Positions 33,227 to 43,555 of a DNA stretch of 64,000 bases are shown piece after piece. The stretch is from a bacterium Scap17 (lineage in GTDB: Bacteria > Pseudomonadota > Gammaproteobacteria > Pseudomonadales > Halomonadaceae). A program made the position numbers and the translations under genes. Where the stretch lies: NCBI GenBank assembly GCA_013376735.1, contig VINJ01000001.1, positions 3,286,001-3,350,000 on the forward strand, written 5' to 3'. Each line of letters opens with the position of its first letter. The first letter of the stretch is position 1. The notes beneath the pieces were generated by a model, which was not told the DNA's origin, did no database searches, and saw nothing but the letters and a program-made list of their open reading frames with translations.

Positions 33227-36200
33227 CACACTGACTCCCGCGGGCTGTGTCCATTACTGTTCGCATGACTGACCGCATCACTGCCCACATCACTGGCTGC
33301 AGCGCCTGACGTGGCCTCGGCAACCGAAGGCTCGCCCTGCTCGAGCAGCGCTTCCAGAGCACTGCGCACGTCTTCCGAGGTCGGCTGGGCCAACGCGACC
33401 CGCGCCTGCTCACGCGCCGTGGCCAGGTCCAGCTCACGCACCCGCGCCTTGACCAGCGGGATCTGGCGACTGGACACCGACAGCTCATCCACGCCCAGCC
33501 CGACCAGCACGCCGACCGCCTGGTCATCACTGGCCAGCTCACCGCAGACGCCGACCCAGGCACCGTGGGCGTGGGCGGCACTGACGGTCATCTCGATCAG
33601 GCGCAACACCGCCGGATGCAGGCCATCGGCCTGCGCCGAGAGGGTCGCATGGCCACGATCGATCGCCAGGGTGTACTGGGTCAGGTCATTGGTGCCCACC
33701 GAGAAGAAGTCGACTTCCGGCGCGATGCTGGCCGCCGTCAGCGCCGCCGAGGGGACCTCGATCATCACACCGACCTGCACGTCGCGCACCGGCGGCTGGC
33801 CATGTTCGGCCTCATAGGCGGCGTCCAGCTCGGCACGCACGCGATCGACGATGGCACGCGCGCCACGCAATTCGGCCAGGTCCTTGACCATCGGGAACAT
33901 CAGGCGAATCGGCCGCGCACCGGCGGCCGCCAGCAGCGCCCGCACCTGGGTCTCGAGCACTTCCGGGCGCGTCAGGGCTAGGCGAATGCCGCGCAGGCCG
34001 AGGAAGGGGTTGTCCTCACGCGGCAGCGGCCAGTACGGCAGCGGCTTGTCGCCGCCGACGTCCAGCGTGCGTGCCACCAGCGGCCGTCCCTCGAGCGCAT
34101 CCAGCGCCTCGCCGTACTGGGCGGTCTGGGTGGCGAGGTCCGGCGCCTGCGGGTGCGCCATGAACACGAATTCGGTACGCAGCAGGCCGACACCCTCGGC
34201 ACCGCGCTCGACGGCGTCGCCGGCATGGGCGGTGTTGCCCAGATTGGCAACCACCTCGACATGATGGCCATCCAGGGTTGTGGCGGGCGCCATGCGCGAC
34301 TCCCAGGCAGCGGCCTGGCGGTGTTCATGCCCGGCGATCGCCTCTTCGGCACGCGCGCGGCGACTGGCCGAGGGCATCACGCTGACGCGGCCGCGTTCAC
34401 CATCGACGATCAGCTCGCTGCCATCGGCGATCGCCAGCACGCTCGGGCCAGCCCCGACCACCGCCGGGATGCCCAGCGAGCGCGCCAGAATCGCGCTGTG
34501 CGAGGTCGCTCCGCCCAGCGCCGTGACCAGGCCGCGCACGCGAGTGGTATCCAGGCGCGCCACATCCGACGGGCCGATATCCTCGGTCACCAGCACATGC
34601 GGTGTCTCGGGGGCGCTGGGCAACGGCGTATCGGTGAGCACGCCGAGCACACGCCGGCCGACATCGCGCAGGTCGGCGGCGCGTTCGGCCAACAGGCGAT
34701 CGGCGAGGTTCTCCTGGGCACTGGCGGCGCTGTCGATGGCCGACCACCAGGCCGCTTCGGCGCTGTGCCCTTCATCGAGGCTTTCGCGCGCCGCGGCAAA
34801 CAGCTCCGGATCGCCAAGCATCTCCTCGTGCATCGAGAGAATCTCGGCCATCTCGGCGCCTTCGGCGCGATTGACCAGCGCCAGCAGCTGCTCGCGAGCG
34901 GTCTGGATACTGGCCACCAGGCGCTCGGCCTCACGATCGGCGCCGGCATCGCTGCGCGTCTCGTAGACGAAGCGCGGCAGGCGCATCACCCAGCACGGCG
35001 CGATGGCCATGCCCGGTGAGGCGGCCACCGCGGGTACCACGCTGTCGGCGGCAGGAGCGGCCTGCTGAGGGTCGCGGGTAGCTTGCTGCTCGCAGGCCGC
35101 AAGCGGCGTGGCGGCGTCGGCGCGCCAATCGGCCAGCGGCTCCACCGCCTCGCCGAGACCGGCCTGCACCGCGCTCACCATCATGCTCAGCGCCGCCTGG
35201 TTGGCCACCGAGTCATCGCCGGAGGCGCTGAAGATCAACGTCTGGCCGCGGCGTGCCCCCAGCCCCAGCACCTTGGTCAGACTGGCGGCACTGACCACAC
35301 CGCTGTCATCGCCTTCCAGTCGCAACGCCGGAATGACGCCATGCTGCTCTCCCGCCTCGCGCGCCGCCTGCACCAGCTGCTTGGCCGGGCGCGCATGCAG
35401 GCCGTGGGCGTTGAGCAACACGACCTGAGCCAGCTGCGCCGTGGCAGACTCCCCCGACAGCCGCGCCAGCAAGGCACTGGCCGACAGGCCCGGCAGGCTT
35501 TCGCCTGCGCCCTCCTCCAACAGCGTCAGCAGGCGCTCCAGCAACGGCTGATGCTGGCCCTGCCCGGCATCGACTGCCAGACAGGCCAGCGCAGTGATGC
35601 GCCCGTGGCGAGTCTCCAGTGCCTTCTCCGGCGTGACGATGGCCAGCGCCGAGCGGGACACATCCTGCTGCGATTGCGCCAGCCACACGCCCTGCCCCAA
35701 CGCCACCGGTTCGGCGGCGAGCATGGCCGAGATGAAACCATCGTTTACACAGCCGGCCTGGCGCAGGCGCGCGGCCCCCGCCAGTACCAGCTCGTCACGA
35801 TCACGCGCGGGGAAACCGAACAGCAGCGTCTCGGCATCCAGCCGCGGCGGTACCACCTCGCGCCCCAGCTCGCTCAGCACTTCCTCGGCGGTCGTCGACG
35901 CGGCCAGGCGCTCACTGACGCCGTCGCGATCGAGCACACGCGTCAGCGCGCGCAGGATGTCGAGGTGCTCATCGGACTGTGCCGCGATGGTCACCAGCAG
36001 GAAGACGCGATTGCCGTCGTGCCACTCCACGCCCTGCGGGAACTGCAGGACACGCACTCCGGTGGCCAGCACGGCCTCGCGGCTGTCCGGCGTGCCGTGG
36101 GGGATCGCGATCCCCTGCCCCAGGTAGGTGGAAGACTGGGCTTCACGCGCCAGCAGACCCTCACGATAGTCGGGCGTGGCGCGCCCACCGGCGACCAGGG

Positions 36201-36282
36201 CATCGGCGGCCTGTTGCAAGGCATCGCGCCAATCGCTGGCATGGGCGGCGAGAAGGATGTCCTCGCGATCAAGACTGAGCAT
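33226..36282 (-). CDS. fruB: Multiphosphoryl transfer protein: EIIA-Fru, HPr and enzyme I fused
   Basis: The 1018-residue protein carries phosphate from PEP to FruA through one chain. The EIIA domain (1-150) has H62 in IAIPHGTPD; a linking region (150-285) follows; HPr (285-375) has H296 in GLHARPA; the enzyme I domain (about 420-980) has H595 in GGATSHSAILARSLGIP, the PEP-binding arginine stretch GVGLLRTEFVFMA, and DFFSVGTNDLTQYTLA. Such complete fusions are common in Pseudomonas and Halomonas and make the system independent of general EI and HPr. ATG 36282 has AAGGAG six bases upstream; the much longer open frame to 36630 is non-coding leader. First gene of the operon. Confidence 0.95.
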   Translation of the reverse strand: MLSLDREDILLAAHASDWRDALQQAADALVAGGRATPDYREGLLAREAQSSTYLGQGIAIPHGTPDSREAVLATGVRVLQFPQGVEWHDGNRVFLLVTIAAQSDEHLDILRALTRVLDRDGVSERLAASTTAEEVLSELGREVVPPRLDAETLLFGFPARDRDELVLAGAARLRQAGCVNDGFISAMLAAEPVALGQGVWLAQSQQDVSRSALAIVTPEKALETRHGRITALACLAVDAGQGQHQPLLERLLTLLEEGAGESLPGLSASALLARLSGESATAQLAQVVLLNAHGLHARPAKQLVQAAREAGEQHGVIPALRLEGDDSGVVSAASLTKVLGLGARRGQTLIFSASGDDSVANQAALSMMVSAVQAGLGEAVEPLADWRADAATPLAACEQQATRDPQQAAPAADSVVPAVAASPGMAIAPCWVMRLPRFVYETRSDAGADREAERLVASIQTAREQLLALVNRAEGAEMAEILSMHEEMLGDPELFAAARESLDEGHSAEAAWWSAIDSAASAQENLADRLLAERAADLRDVGRRVLGVLTDTPLPSAPETPHVLVTEDIGPSDVARLDTTRVRGLVTALGGATSHSAILARSLGIPAVVGAGPSVLAIADGSELIVDGERGRVSVMPSASRRARAEEAIAGHEHRQAAAWESRMAPATTLDGHHVEVVANLGNTAHAGDAVERGAEGVGLLRTEFVFMAHPQAPDLATQTAQYGEALDALEGRPLVARTLDVGGDKPLPYWPLPREDNPFLGLRGIRLALTRPEVLETQVRALLAAAGARPIRLMFPMVKDLAELRGARAIVDRVRAELDAAYEAEHGQPPVRDVQVGVMIEVPSAALTAASIAPEVDFFSVGTNDLTQYTLAIDRGHATLSAQADGLHPAVLRLIEMTVSAAHAHGAWVGVCGELASDDQAVGVLVGLGVDELSVSSRQIPLVKARVRELDLATAREQARVALAQPTSEDVRSALEALLEQGEPSVAEATSGAAASDVGSDAVSHANSNGHSPRESV

Positions 36283-36666
36283 GGCTGGCTCCTTGAGGCT
36301 CCCTTGGGGTGAGGAGCCTGGATGTTGGCGGTGCGCGGCAAACGCGTCTTTCAGCTGCCGCGACACGTCACTTAGCGAGTTCCGACAGGGTAGCGCGTCA
36401 TGCGTGATGACGAGCGTGCTGAATCGTGTCACCTCAATAGGACTCATGCTGGCCGTTTTCTTGCGCCCGATCAAGCGAACACAAACCGAAAACGTGCTTC
36501 TGGTGACTAGACATTGGGCGTAGAGCCGCCTGTGGCGCGGGCTCGAGAGGCGTCGAGCGAGACGCGCCCGGCGCAGAGAGGATTTGCACCGGAGCCCACA
36601 AGTGCGCATCATTCCTCGCACATGGAGCACGCAGATCCCGTTCCCCTTTCCAGCAAGGACAGTGGC
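36283..36666. other. Divergent promoter region fruB / cra
   Basis: No gene is seen in 384 bases apart from the open leader of each neighbour. The only firm element is the Cra-like site at 36420-36431. Confidence 0.6.
36420..36431. promoter_or_regulatory. Cra/FruR operator upstream of fruB
   Basis: TGAATCGTGTCA matches the established Cra/FruR consensus TGAAACGTTTCA at 10 of 12 positions. It lies 138 bases before the fruB start and next to the cra gene. Confidence 0.7.
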
Positions 36667-37674
36667 ATGACCCTGGCAGAAATCGCGCGTCTTGCAGGCG
36701 TTTCACGCACCACCGCCAGTTATGTGGTCAATGGGCAGGCACAGGCACGACGTATCAGCCCGCAGACGGTCGAGCGCGTCATGGCGGTGGTACAACGTCA
36801 TCATTATCGGATCGATGCCCAGGCAGCCGCGCTGCGGCGTGGTGAGAGCCGCACGCTGGGCTTCATGCTGCCGGACCTGGAGAACGCCAGTTACGCCCGC
36901 CTGGCCAAGTTGCTGGAGCGCGGGGCACGTGAGCGCGACTATCAGCTGTTCATCGTCTGCTCCGACGATGAGCCGGAAACCGAGCGCGAGCTGGCGCGCA
37001 TGCTCAAGGCGCGGCGGGTCGATGCGCTGATCACCGCCAGTTGCCTGTCCCCCGATGACCCCTTCTACCGCGAACTGGCGCTGGATGGCTTCCCGGTCAT
37101 CGGTGTCGATCGCGCACTGGATACGCGCCACTTCGCCAGCGTGGTCAGCAACAACGAAGATGCCGCCCGCCAGCTGACCGAGGCCGTGCTGGAACACGCG
37201 CCGCAGCGACTGCTATGGCTGGATGCCTTGCCGGAGATCGATATCTCGCGGGCGCGGGCCAGCGGCATGCAGGCGGCGCTGACGCACTATCAACAAAACA
37301 CCGGCAGCAGCGAGCTTGAGGCCACCATCCTGCATGCCGCACGTTACGAGCGCGAGGCCGGTGCAGCGGCGCTGATCGAGCATCTCCGCCATTCACCGCT
37401 GCCGGATGCCATCGTCACCGCCTCCTACACCCTGATGGATGGCGTGCTCGATGTGCTGTTCGCCGAGGGGCCGCCGGCCAATCCGCCCAAGGCGATGGCC
37501 AGCTTCGGCGATGATCGCCTGCTCGACTTTCTGCCCCTGCCGATCCATTCGCTGCCCCAGCGTCACCAGCAGATCGCCGATGCGACGCTGACGCTGGCGT
37601 TGCAGGGTATCCAGGGCAAGACCACGCCGGGTGTGACGCTGGTGGAGCGCGAGCTGCGCCGCCGCCAACACTGA
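36667..37674 (+). CDS. cra: Catabolite repressor/activator Cra (FruR), LacI family
   Basis: A 335-residue LacI-family regulator that closely follows E. coli Cra. The N-terminal helix-turn-helix MTLAEIARLAGVSRTTASYV matches MKLDEIARLAGVS... nearly residue for residue, and the core has GFMLPDLENASYARLAKLLE, VIGVDRALDTRHFASVV and FGDDRLLDFLPLP. Fructose 1-phosphate is the family effector. ATG 36667 is chosen by this alignment and an AAGGA site; ATG 36622 and the upstream TTG would add residues not found in the family. It is divergent from fruBKA, which it very probably controls. Confidence 0.93.
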   Translation: MTLAEIARLAGVSRTTASYVVNGQAQARRISPQTVERVMAVVQRHHYRIDAQAAALRRGESRTLGFMLPDLENASYARLAKLLERGARERDYQLFIVCSDDEPETERELARMLKARRVDALITASCLSPDDPFYRELALDGFPVIGVDRALDTRHFASVVSNNEDAARQLTEAVLEHAPQRLLWLDALPEIDISRARASGMQAALTHYQQNTGSSELEATILHAARYEREAGAAALIEHLRHSPLPDAIVTASYTLMDGVLDVLFAEGPPANPPKAMASFGDDRLLDFLPLPIHSLPQRHQQIADATLTLALQGIQGKTTPGVTLVERELRRRQH

Positions 37675-37700
37675 GCTGCCGCGCTCGCCGATCTCCAGCC

Positions 37701-40526
37701 TCAAGGGTAGCGGGCGCCCTCAGCCTGATCGGCGCTGCGGTGATCGCGAATCTCGGCCAGCAGCGCCGCCACCGCGGCCTCGATACGGGTGCGCGGCGTG
37801 TCGGATGCCAGCAGCAGCTCCAGCTGCAGAGCGGCGTCGCGTAGCAGGTCGTGATCCAGAGTGGCGGCGCTGCCCTTGAGCAGATGGGCCTCATGCTGCA
37901 GCTGCTTCAGATCCATGTGATCCACCGCCCGCGACAGGCGCTGGGACTGCTGCTCGAGCTGCTCCTCGAAGGCCGTCTCGAGGGCCGCGATACTGTCGGC
38001 ATCCAGCTCGTCCCGCAGCGCAGGTGTCACGGCCTGTGCAAGCTCCGCCGCTGTCCCGCCAGATGTCCACGACTCCCCTGTGTTCATGATCGTGTCTCCC
38101 CCATCTTCCCCTCCCCGTTCGCCCTCGCTCTTGCCTTCGCTTTCGCCTTCGCCCTCAGGCTCACGCCGCTCGATGGGGCCAGCCGCCGACGACTCACTGA
38201 CCTTGCCTGCTTTAGTCTCAGTTTCAGCTTCAGCCTCGGCCTCAGTGGCACGCGCCTGAGCCTCCTGGATCATGCGACGCCGCGCAGCGGGGGAATCGAG
38301 TGATGCCACCAGTGACGCCGCACGCGCGAGAGCCTCACCGGTTTCCGGCGGCGCCTCGAAGTGGGGCGGTCGCTCAGTGGTAGGGGAATAGCTGATCGGG
38401 TCGAAAGGCTGGGTGCTGGCGAGGGCATTGACGCGCCATTCGCCGAGGTCCTGGCTGCCCGACTGCCAGCGCGCCAGCATGCTGGCGAGCTGCTGACGCC
38501 GGATCGGCTTGGACAGGAAGTCGTTCATGCCCGCCGAGAGGCAACGCGCACGCTCCCCCGCCGCCACATTGGCCGTCATCGCGACGATAAGACTCGGCGC
38601 ACGCCTGTCACTGTGCTCCATGGCGCGCCAACGACGCGCCACCGCAAAGCCATCCAGTCCCGGCATGCGCAGGTCGAGCAGCACCAGCACCGTATCGGGC
38701 TGGCGTGCATACCACGCCAGCGCCGCCTCGCCACTGTCGACCGTCGTCACCGTATAGCCCAGGCCACTGAGCATGGAGTGGGCCACTTCGCGATTGATGT
38801 GATTGTCGTCGACCACCAGAACATGCTCGCCACGGCTGATCGGCAGGGGCGTGGAGGAGAGGGCCGGTCGCTTGAGCGCCGCGGCGCGTGGCAGCGGCAG
38901 CTCGAACCAGAAACAGGCGCCCTTGCCCGGGCGTTGCCTGATGCCCAGTCGCCCCCCCATCAGCTCGACCAGCCGTCGCGAGATCGAAAGCCCGAGCCCG
39001 GTACCGCCGAAGCGGCGCGCAGTGGAAGCATCGCCCTGGGTAAAGGGCTCGAACAGCTGGGCGGCCTGTTCTTCACTGACCCCGATGCCGGTGTCATCGA
39101 CCTCGAAACGCACGCGCCCCGCCGGCAATGCCTCGACCAGCAGACAGACACGCCCCTGCTCGGTGAACTTGAAGGCATTGGAGAGCAGATTGAGCAGCAC
39201 CTGACGCAGGCGCACAGAATCGCCCATGACCTGCTCGGGCAGCTGGGCGGAACGGCGGTCATCGAAGACGATGCGCGTGCTGTCCATCTGCGGCAGCAGC
39301 AGGTCGATCACGCCATCGATGGCCGTGTGCAGTTCGAAGGGGCGTCGCTCGACGCTGAGCTTGCCGGCCTCGATCTTGGAGAAGTCGAGAACATCATCCA
39401 CCAGCCCCATCAGCACTTCGCCACTGTCGCGCAGGCTGCTGGCATAGCGGTGCGCACTGCTCTGCAGCGGTTCGGCCAGCAGCAGTTCGCTCATGCCGAT
39501 CACGCCATTGAGCGGGGTGCGAATCTCGTGGCTCATGGTGGCCAGAAACTCGGACTTGGCGCGACTGGCCTGTTCGGCCCGCGCCGCCTCGTGCTTGAGA
39601 GCCGACGACATCGCCAACATCTGCTGGCGGGCCTGTTCACGCCCGCGGGCCTGCAGCCAGATCTGACGGCAGACCATCACGGTGGCCAGCAGCATCAGCG
39701 CCAGCAGCAGCAACATCAGCTGCACCAGGCTGTCGCGGCTCTGACGCTCGTGGGCCAGCTCCTCGGCCAGACGTGCACGTACCCGCAACAACAGCGTCTG
39801 GGTGGTATCGCCCAGCGCATCGCTCAACTGCTGGAACTCAGCCGCCTCGCGATCCTCGGGCCCCAGCACCCGGGAGCGCTGTGCAGCGCCATTGCCTGCT
39901 GAAGCGTCACTGCCTGCTGAAGCGTCGTCGGCCTGGGCCGTCTGCACCGGGCCCGCGCCCTCGAACACCGGGCCATGTCGCCACTTTTCCAGCCGCAGAT
40001 CGAGATACTCGATCTGGCTCATCAACTCATCGGCCAGCAGCGGCAAGGCCGGCAGGGTCATCAGATGGCGCTGGAAATCCCCTCGCCGGAAGATATAGGT
40101 ACGGCTGTAGAGCAGTTCGTAATTCTGCAGCACCTCATTCCAGATACTGGCACGGTCAGCTGGCTCGGCGACGCGATAGCGCGCCATCGAGGAGGAGAGA
40201 CTGACTGCCTCGCGATCCAGCTTGTAGATCGACCAGACGGCATCGTCGCGGGTGCGGTCTTCCAGGCTGACCTGGTTGTGCAGGATGGTGCCGCCGATGC
40301 CGATGGAGGCCAGCAGACACAGGATGCTGATCGCCATGCCCAGCCACAGCGGCCAGCGGACAGGGGGATTGCCGCTTGCGGCCACGTCCGACGCGACAAT
40401 GCCCTGATCAGCAAAGGACTGATCAGCAGCGGTGCCTGAAATCGGGGATCTTTCACCCGGCGACTGATTCACTGCATGACTCCATGTCATCTTGCGACTG
40501 GGGGCCGGGCGCCAGCCCTCGCTCAC
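37701..40526 (-). CDS. Hybrid sensor histidine kinase with receiver and Hpt domains
   Basis: A 941-residue membrane kinase of the tripartite (ArcB/TorS/BarA) type. Membrane helices near residues 58-80 and 266-286 flank a periplasmic, mostly helical sensor of about 180 residues. HisKA has H333 in [11 protein letters not shown]; the ATPase domain has [17 protein letters not shown] and [10 protein letters not shown]; the receiver has D618 in LLDLRMPG; the C-terminal Hpt has H881 in [14 protein letters not shown] highly charged Glu/Gly/Ser linker (760-812) separates receiver and Hpt. It starts at GTG in a four-base overlap with the periplasmic molybdopterin-fold gene; ATG 40490 is an alternative. 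No cognate output regulator is adjacent. Confidence 0.9.
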   Translation of the reverse strand: MSEGWRPAPSRKMTWSHAVNQSPGERSPISGTAADQSFADQGIVASDVAASGNPPVRWPLWLGMAISILCLLASIGIGGTILHNQVSLEDRTRDDAVWSIYKLDREAVSLSSSMARYRVAEPADRASIWNEVLQNYELLYSRTYIFRRGDFQRHLMTLPALPLLADELMSQIEYLDLRLEKWRHGPVFEGAGPVQTAQADDASAGSDASAGNGAAQRSRVLGPEDREAAEFQQLSDALGDTTQTLLLRVRARLAEELAHERQSRDSLVQLMLLLLALMLLATVMVCRQIWLQARGREQARQQMLAMSSALKHEAARAEQASRAKSEFLATMSHEIRTPLNGVIGMSELLLAEPLQSSAHRYASSLRDSGEVLMGLVDDVLDFSKIEAGKLSVERRPFELHTAIDGVIDLLLPQMDSTRIVFDDRRSAQLPEQVMGDSVRLRQVLLNLLSNAFKFTEQGRVCLLVEALPAGRVRFEVDDTGIGVSEEQAAQLFEPFTQGDASTARRFGGTGLGLSISRRLVELMGGRLGIRQRPGKGACFWFELPLPRAAALKRPALSSTPLPISRGEHVLVVDDNHINREVAHSMLSGLGYTVTTVDSGEAALAWYARQPDTVLVLLDLRMPGLDGFAVARRWRAMEHSDRRAPSLIVAMTANVAAGERARCLSAGMNDFLSKPIRRQQLASMLARWQSGSQDLGEWRVNALASTQPFDPISYSPTTERPPHFEAPPETGEALARAASLVASLDSPAARRRMIQEAQARATEAEAEAETETKAGKVSESSAAGPIERREPEGEGESEGKSEGERGGEDGGDTIMNTGESWTSGGTAAELAQAVTPALRDELDADSIAALETAFEEQLEQQSQRLSRAVDHMDLKQLQHEAHLLKGSAATLDHDLLRDAALQLELLLASDTPRTRIEAAVAALLAEIRDHRSADQAEGARYP
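39891..39926 (-). repeat. 18-bp tandem duplication in the hybrid kinase sensor region
   Basis: Two adjacent copies differing in two bases encode a repeated DASAG motif at residues about 201-211, in the periplasmic domain. Confidence 0.8.
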
Positions 40527-41179
40527 TCCAGCGTCAGCCCGGTGACTTGCCAGACACTGCGAAAGCGCACCTGCTCATTGAGCAATTCCGGATGAGCATC
40601 AAAGGGATACAGCACGAACAGGGGCCCGAGATCACGCACCGGCATGCGCTCGCCATCACGTCGCGTGGCCAGCAGGACATCGAAGTCTTCGATATCGCTG
40701 AGGGGGATCTCGGCCACGAAGTCATTCAGTGCCCGCACCTTGAGTCCGCTGGCATCTTCAGACACCCGCGCCACCAGCTCGCGCAGCAGCGGGCCAGAGA
40801 AACTGACACGCCCCTGGGTCCAGGGAGTATGGGTGGCCACCACGCGCGACGGCATGGCTTCGAGCATCGCCAGATCGAAACGCGCCCGCGGTGCCTGCCG
40901 GGAACCGGCATTGCCACAGCTGACGGCGCCCTCGACCGTCAATACCACCGGCCCGCTGGGCGCGGGCAGGCAGTCATTGGCCGCCAGCACGTGGCGCTCG
41001 CCTGTCGCCAGCGGCGCCTCGGCGGCCAGGGCCGCAGGGCTTGAGAGGCACGCAGCCAGGCCTGCTGTCAGACTTGCGGCCAGAGCGACCTTGCGCCAGA
41101 CAGGGCTGCGCAAGCCGGGCCCGCGGTTGACGGGTCTGGACAACGGACTCACGAGGCGCATCGCCGATGGATCATTCAT
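40523..41179 (-). CDS. Periplasmic oxidoreductase molybdopterin-binding-fold protein, likely sensor partner
   Basis: A 218-residue exported protein. The hydrophobic segment VALAASLTAGLAAC ends in a possible lipobox (C44), or the signal is cut after ALAA near residue 53. The mature part resembles the small molybdopterin-binding SUOX-like fold: VLTVEGAVSCGN, FDLAMLEAMPSRVVATHTPWTQG, SFSGPLLRELV and RMPVRDLGPLFVLYPFD. The conserved cysteine for molybdenum is not evident, so it may bind a ligand rather than act as an enzyme. Its stop overlaps the hybrid kinase start (GTGA), so the two are co-translated and probably form one sensing system. ATG 41179 is preferred over ATG 41221. Confidence 0.75.
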   Translation of the reverse strand: MNDPSAMRLVSPLSRPVNRGPGLRSPVWRKVALAASLTAGLAACLSSPAALAAEAPLATGERHVLAANDCLPAPSGPVVLTVEGAVSCGNAGSRQAPRARFDLAMLEAMPSRVVATHTPWTQGRVSFSGPLLRELVARVSEDASGLKVRALNDFVAEIPLSDIEDFDVLLATRRDGERMPVRDLGPLFVLYPFDAHPELLNEQVRFRSVWQVTGLTLE

Positions 41180-41425
41180 GCCGGTTTCCCATGCTATTGT
41201 GCGAACGCCATGTGCATTCAAGGGCCCAACTTTACGCTAGCTCGCGCATGCTTTGCGAGTCTGCGAACCTCGCGTCACGACGAGTTGTCACACTCAACGC
41301 ACGGAGCCACTCACACGCGCAAGCCCACGCCTGCCCCCATGGCTGGCGTTCGTCGCCTGTTAGGCTATCGCTTGATAAACGCCAGCTGACCGCCATCCCT
41401 CTCCACCTGCCATCGAGCCTGCTTC

Positions 41426-43555
41426 ATGTCTGCCACTTCGTCCGCCTCGCTGCCTGTCAATGGCTCTCCCACACCGACTGCTGCCCTGCCCCGCGTGCTG
41501 GCAGGCCCGATATTGCGTCGTGTCACCGCCGAGGGCGTGATGCTGTGGCTGGTGACTTCTCGCCCACAGCAGGCGCGGGTGTGGCTGCTGCCGGAACAGG
41601 ACGCGACGCCTCTCACCCGAGATGAGGATGGCCTGCCGACGACATCAGGCTGTCGGCTGACGGAGCATCTGGCGATGCCGCTGGGGGAGCTCGCCTGGCT
41701 GCTGTTGATCGAAGCGCACCCCGACACGCCCTTGCCTGCCGACTGCGCCATCGCCTACGAGCTGGGCCTGGCGGAGCCGGCAGCATCATCCACAGACACG
41801 CCCGAATGGCAGGGCATCGCCGACTGGGCGCCACAGATCCGCTATCCCGGTGAAAGCCTGCCGCGTTTTCGCCTGCCGTCACGCCTGACGCGTGTCGCAC
41901 ATGGCAGTTGCCGCAAGCCGCATCACGGCTTGAGTGACGACGAGCAGCAGACGCAGCAAAGTGCGCAAGGCGCTGCGATGACAGACCGCCTTGAGACGCC
42001 ACCGCCCAAGGGCCCGGGTGGCGATGGACTGGTGGCGCTGGATCACTGGTTGAGCGAGCGTCGACAGAGCGTCACCGAGTGGCCGGAGGTGATGCTGTTC
42101 ACCGGCGATCAGATCTACGCCGACGATGTCGCGGGGCCGATGCTGGGCGCGATCGATCAGCTGATCGCGGGGCTGGGCCTGCCGGAGGAGACATTGATGG
42201 AGGCCGAGGTCTCCGACACTCGCGAGCTGCGCCAGCACCCCTCGCACCTCTACCATCGCCCGCAGCTGCTACCGGACATGGCGGCCAACGAAGGTGTGGC
42301 CGCCAGCTTCTTCGGTGCCAAGCGCAAGCCCATCTTCACCTCCACCGGTGCCGACAACCATCTGATCGGCCTGTCGGAAGTCATCGCCATGTACCTGCTG
42401 GTGTGGTCTGACGTGCCGTGGGAGGCGCTGGGCATCACGCTGGAAGACCCCTCGGCGCTCGAGGGCCATGACGACGCCACCCGCGAGCGCCATGCCACCG
42501 AGGCCCGCCATCTGCGGCGCTTCTGTGGCGGACTCGGTCAGGTTCGTCGCCTGCTGGCCAATGTGCCAAGCCTGATGATCTTCGATGACCACGATGTCAC
42601 CGATGACTGGAACCTCAGCGCCGCCTGGGAGGAAGCCGCCTATGGCCACCCCTTCTCGCGCCGCATCATCGGCAATGCGCTGACCGGCTATCTGCTGTGT
42701 CAGGCCGCCGGCAATGGGCCGGAGCCACTGGCGGAGCTGCTGGAGGAGACCCGGTCGCTGTTCACTCATGCCCTGACTGGCACTGACAGGGCCGCAGACG
42801 GCCATTTCGATGTCGAGCGGCAGGAGGCGTTGATCGCCCACCTGCATCGCTGTGAGAGCTGGGATTATCAGCTCGACACCACGCCGCCGCTGATCGTGGC
42901 CGATACGCGCACCCGCCGCTGGCGCAGCGAGCGCAAGCTCTCGCATCCCTCGGGGCTGATGGACTGGGAGGCGCTGAGCGAGCTCCAGCAACGCTTGGTC
43001 GGCCATCCGGCCGTGGTGCTGGTGTCCCCGGCGCCGATGTTCGGCGTCAAGCTGATCGAGAGCATCCAGAAGCTGTTCACGCTGGCCGGCAAGCCGTTGA
43101 TGGTCGATGCCGAGAACTGGATGGCGCATCGCGGGGCGGCCAGCGTGATGCTCAACATCTTCCGCCACTCGCGCACGCCGCAGAACTTCGTGATCCTGTC
43201 CGGCGATGTGCACTACTCCTTCGCCTACGACGTGCGTCTCAAGCATCGCCGTTCGAGCCCGAACATCTGGCAGATCACCAGCAGCGGCATCCGCAATCGC
43301 TTCCCGGTCGGCCTGCTGGATGTGCTAGACCGTCTCAATCGCTGGCTGTATGCCCCGCGCTCGCCGCTCAATCTGTTGACGCGCCGGCGCAACATGCGTG
43401 TCACGCCGCGCCGTCACGATGCGGCCAGTCAGGGCGAACGCCTGCTGAATGCCTGCGGCATCGGGCTGGTCGATCTGGACACCGACGGCCGCCCCATCGC
43501 CATTCGCCAGCTGACCACCGACGGCCAGGAGGTGCACTTTGTGCCCCGTCGCTGA
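41426..43555 (+). CDS. PhoD-like metallophosphatase (alkaline phosphatase D family)
   Basis: A 709-residue protein with PhoD-family metal-site motifs: GDQIYADD near residue 226, FDDHDVTDDWNL near residue 385 and SGDVHYSFAYD near residue 592. An early PILRRVTAEGVMLWLVTS segment matches the N-terminal beta domain of the family. There is no evident Tat or Sec signal, unlike classical secreted PhoD, so a cytoplasmic phosphodiesterase or phosphatase is likely. It overlaps the HDAC-like gene downstream by 17 bases and the two are probably co-translated. The ribosome site before ATG 41426 is weak. Confidence 0.85.
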   Translation: MSATSSASLPVNGSPTPTAALPRVLAGPILRRVTAEGVMLWLVTSRPQQARVWLLPEQDATPLTRDEDGLPTTSGCRLTEHLAMPLGELAWLLLIEAHPDTPLPADCAIAYELGLAEPAASSTDTPEWQGIADWAPQIRYPGESLPRFRLPSRLTRVAHGSCRKPHHGLSDDEQQTQQSAQGAAMTDRLETPPPKGPGGDGLVALDHWLSERRQSVTEWPEVMLFTGDQIYADDVAGPMLGAIDQLIAGLGLPEETLMEAEVSDTRELRQHPSHLYHRPQLLPDMAANEGVAASFFGAKRKPIFTSTGADNHLIGLSEVIAMYLLVWSDVPWEALGITLEDPSALEGHDDATRERHATEARHLRRFCGGLGQVRRLLANVPSLMIFDDHDVTDDWNLSAAWEEAAYGHPFSRRIIGNALTGYLLCQAAGNGPEPLAELLEETRSLFTHALTGTDRAADGHFDVERQEALIAHLHRCESWDYQLDTTPPLIVADTRTRRWRSERKLSHPSGLMDWEALSELQQRLVGHPAVVLVSPAPMFGVKLIESIQKLFTLAGKPLMVDAENWMAHRGAASVMLNIFRHSRTPQNFVILSGDVHYSFAYDVRLKHRRSSPNIWQITSSGIRNRFPVGLLDVLDRLNRWLYAPRSPLNLLTRRRNMRVTPRRHDAASQGERLLNACGIGLVDLDTDGRPIAIRQLTTDGQEVHFVPRR
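43527..43533 (+). promoter_or_regulatory. Consensus Shine-Dalgarno deciding a TTG start
   Basis: AGGAGGT inside the 3' end of the phosphatase gene, six bases before TTG 43539. No in-frame ATG or GTG precedes the conserved start of the deacetylase. Confidence 0.75.

Noticed and set aside
36514-36666. Upstream extension of Cra
   Set aside because: Alignment with E. coli Cra begins exactly at MTLAEIARLAGVS (36667), which has its own ribosome site.
38361-39902. A 513-codon plus-strand frame over the hybrid kinase
   Set aside because: Antisense shadow; kinase motifs are unambiguous on the minus strand.
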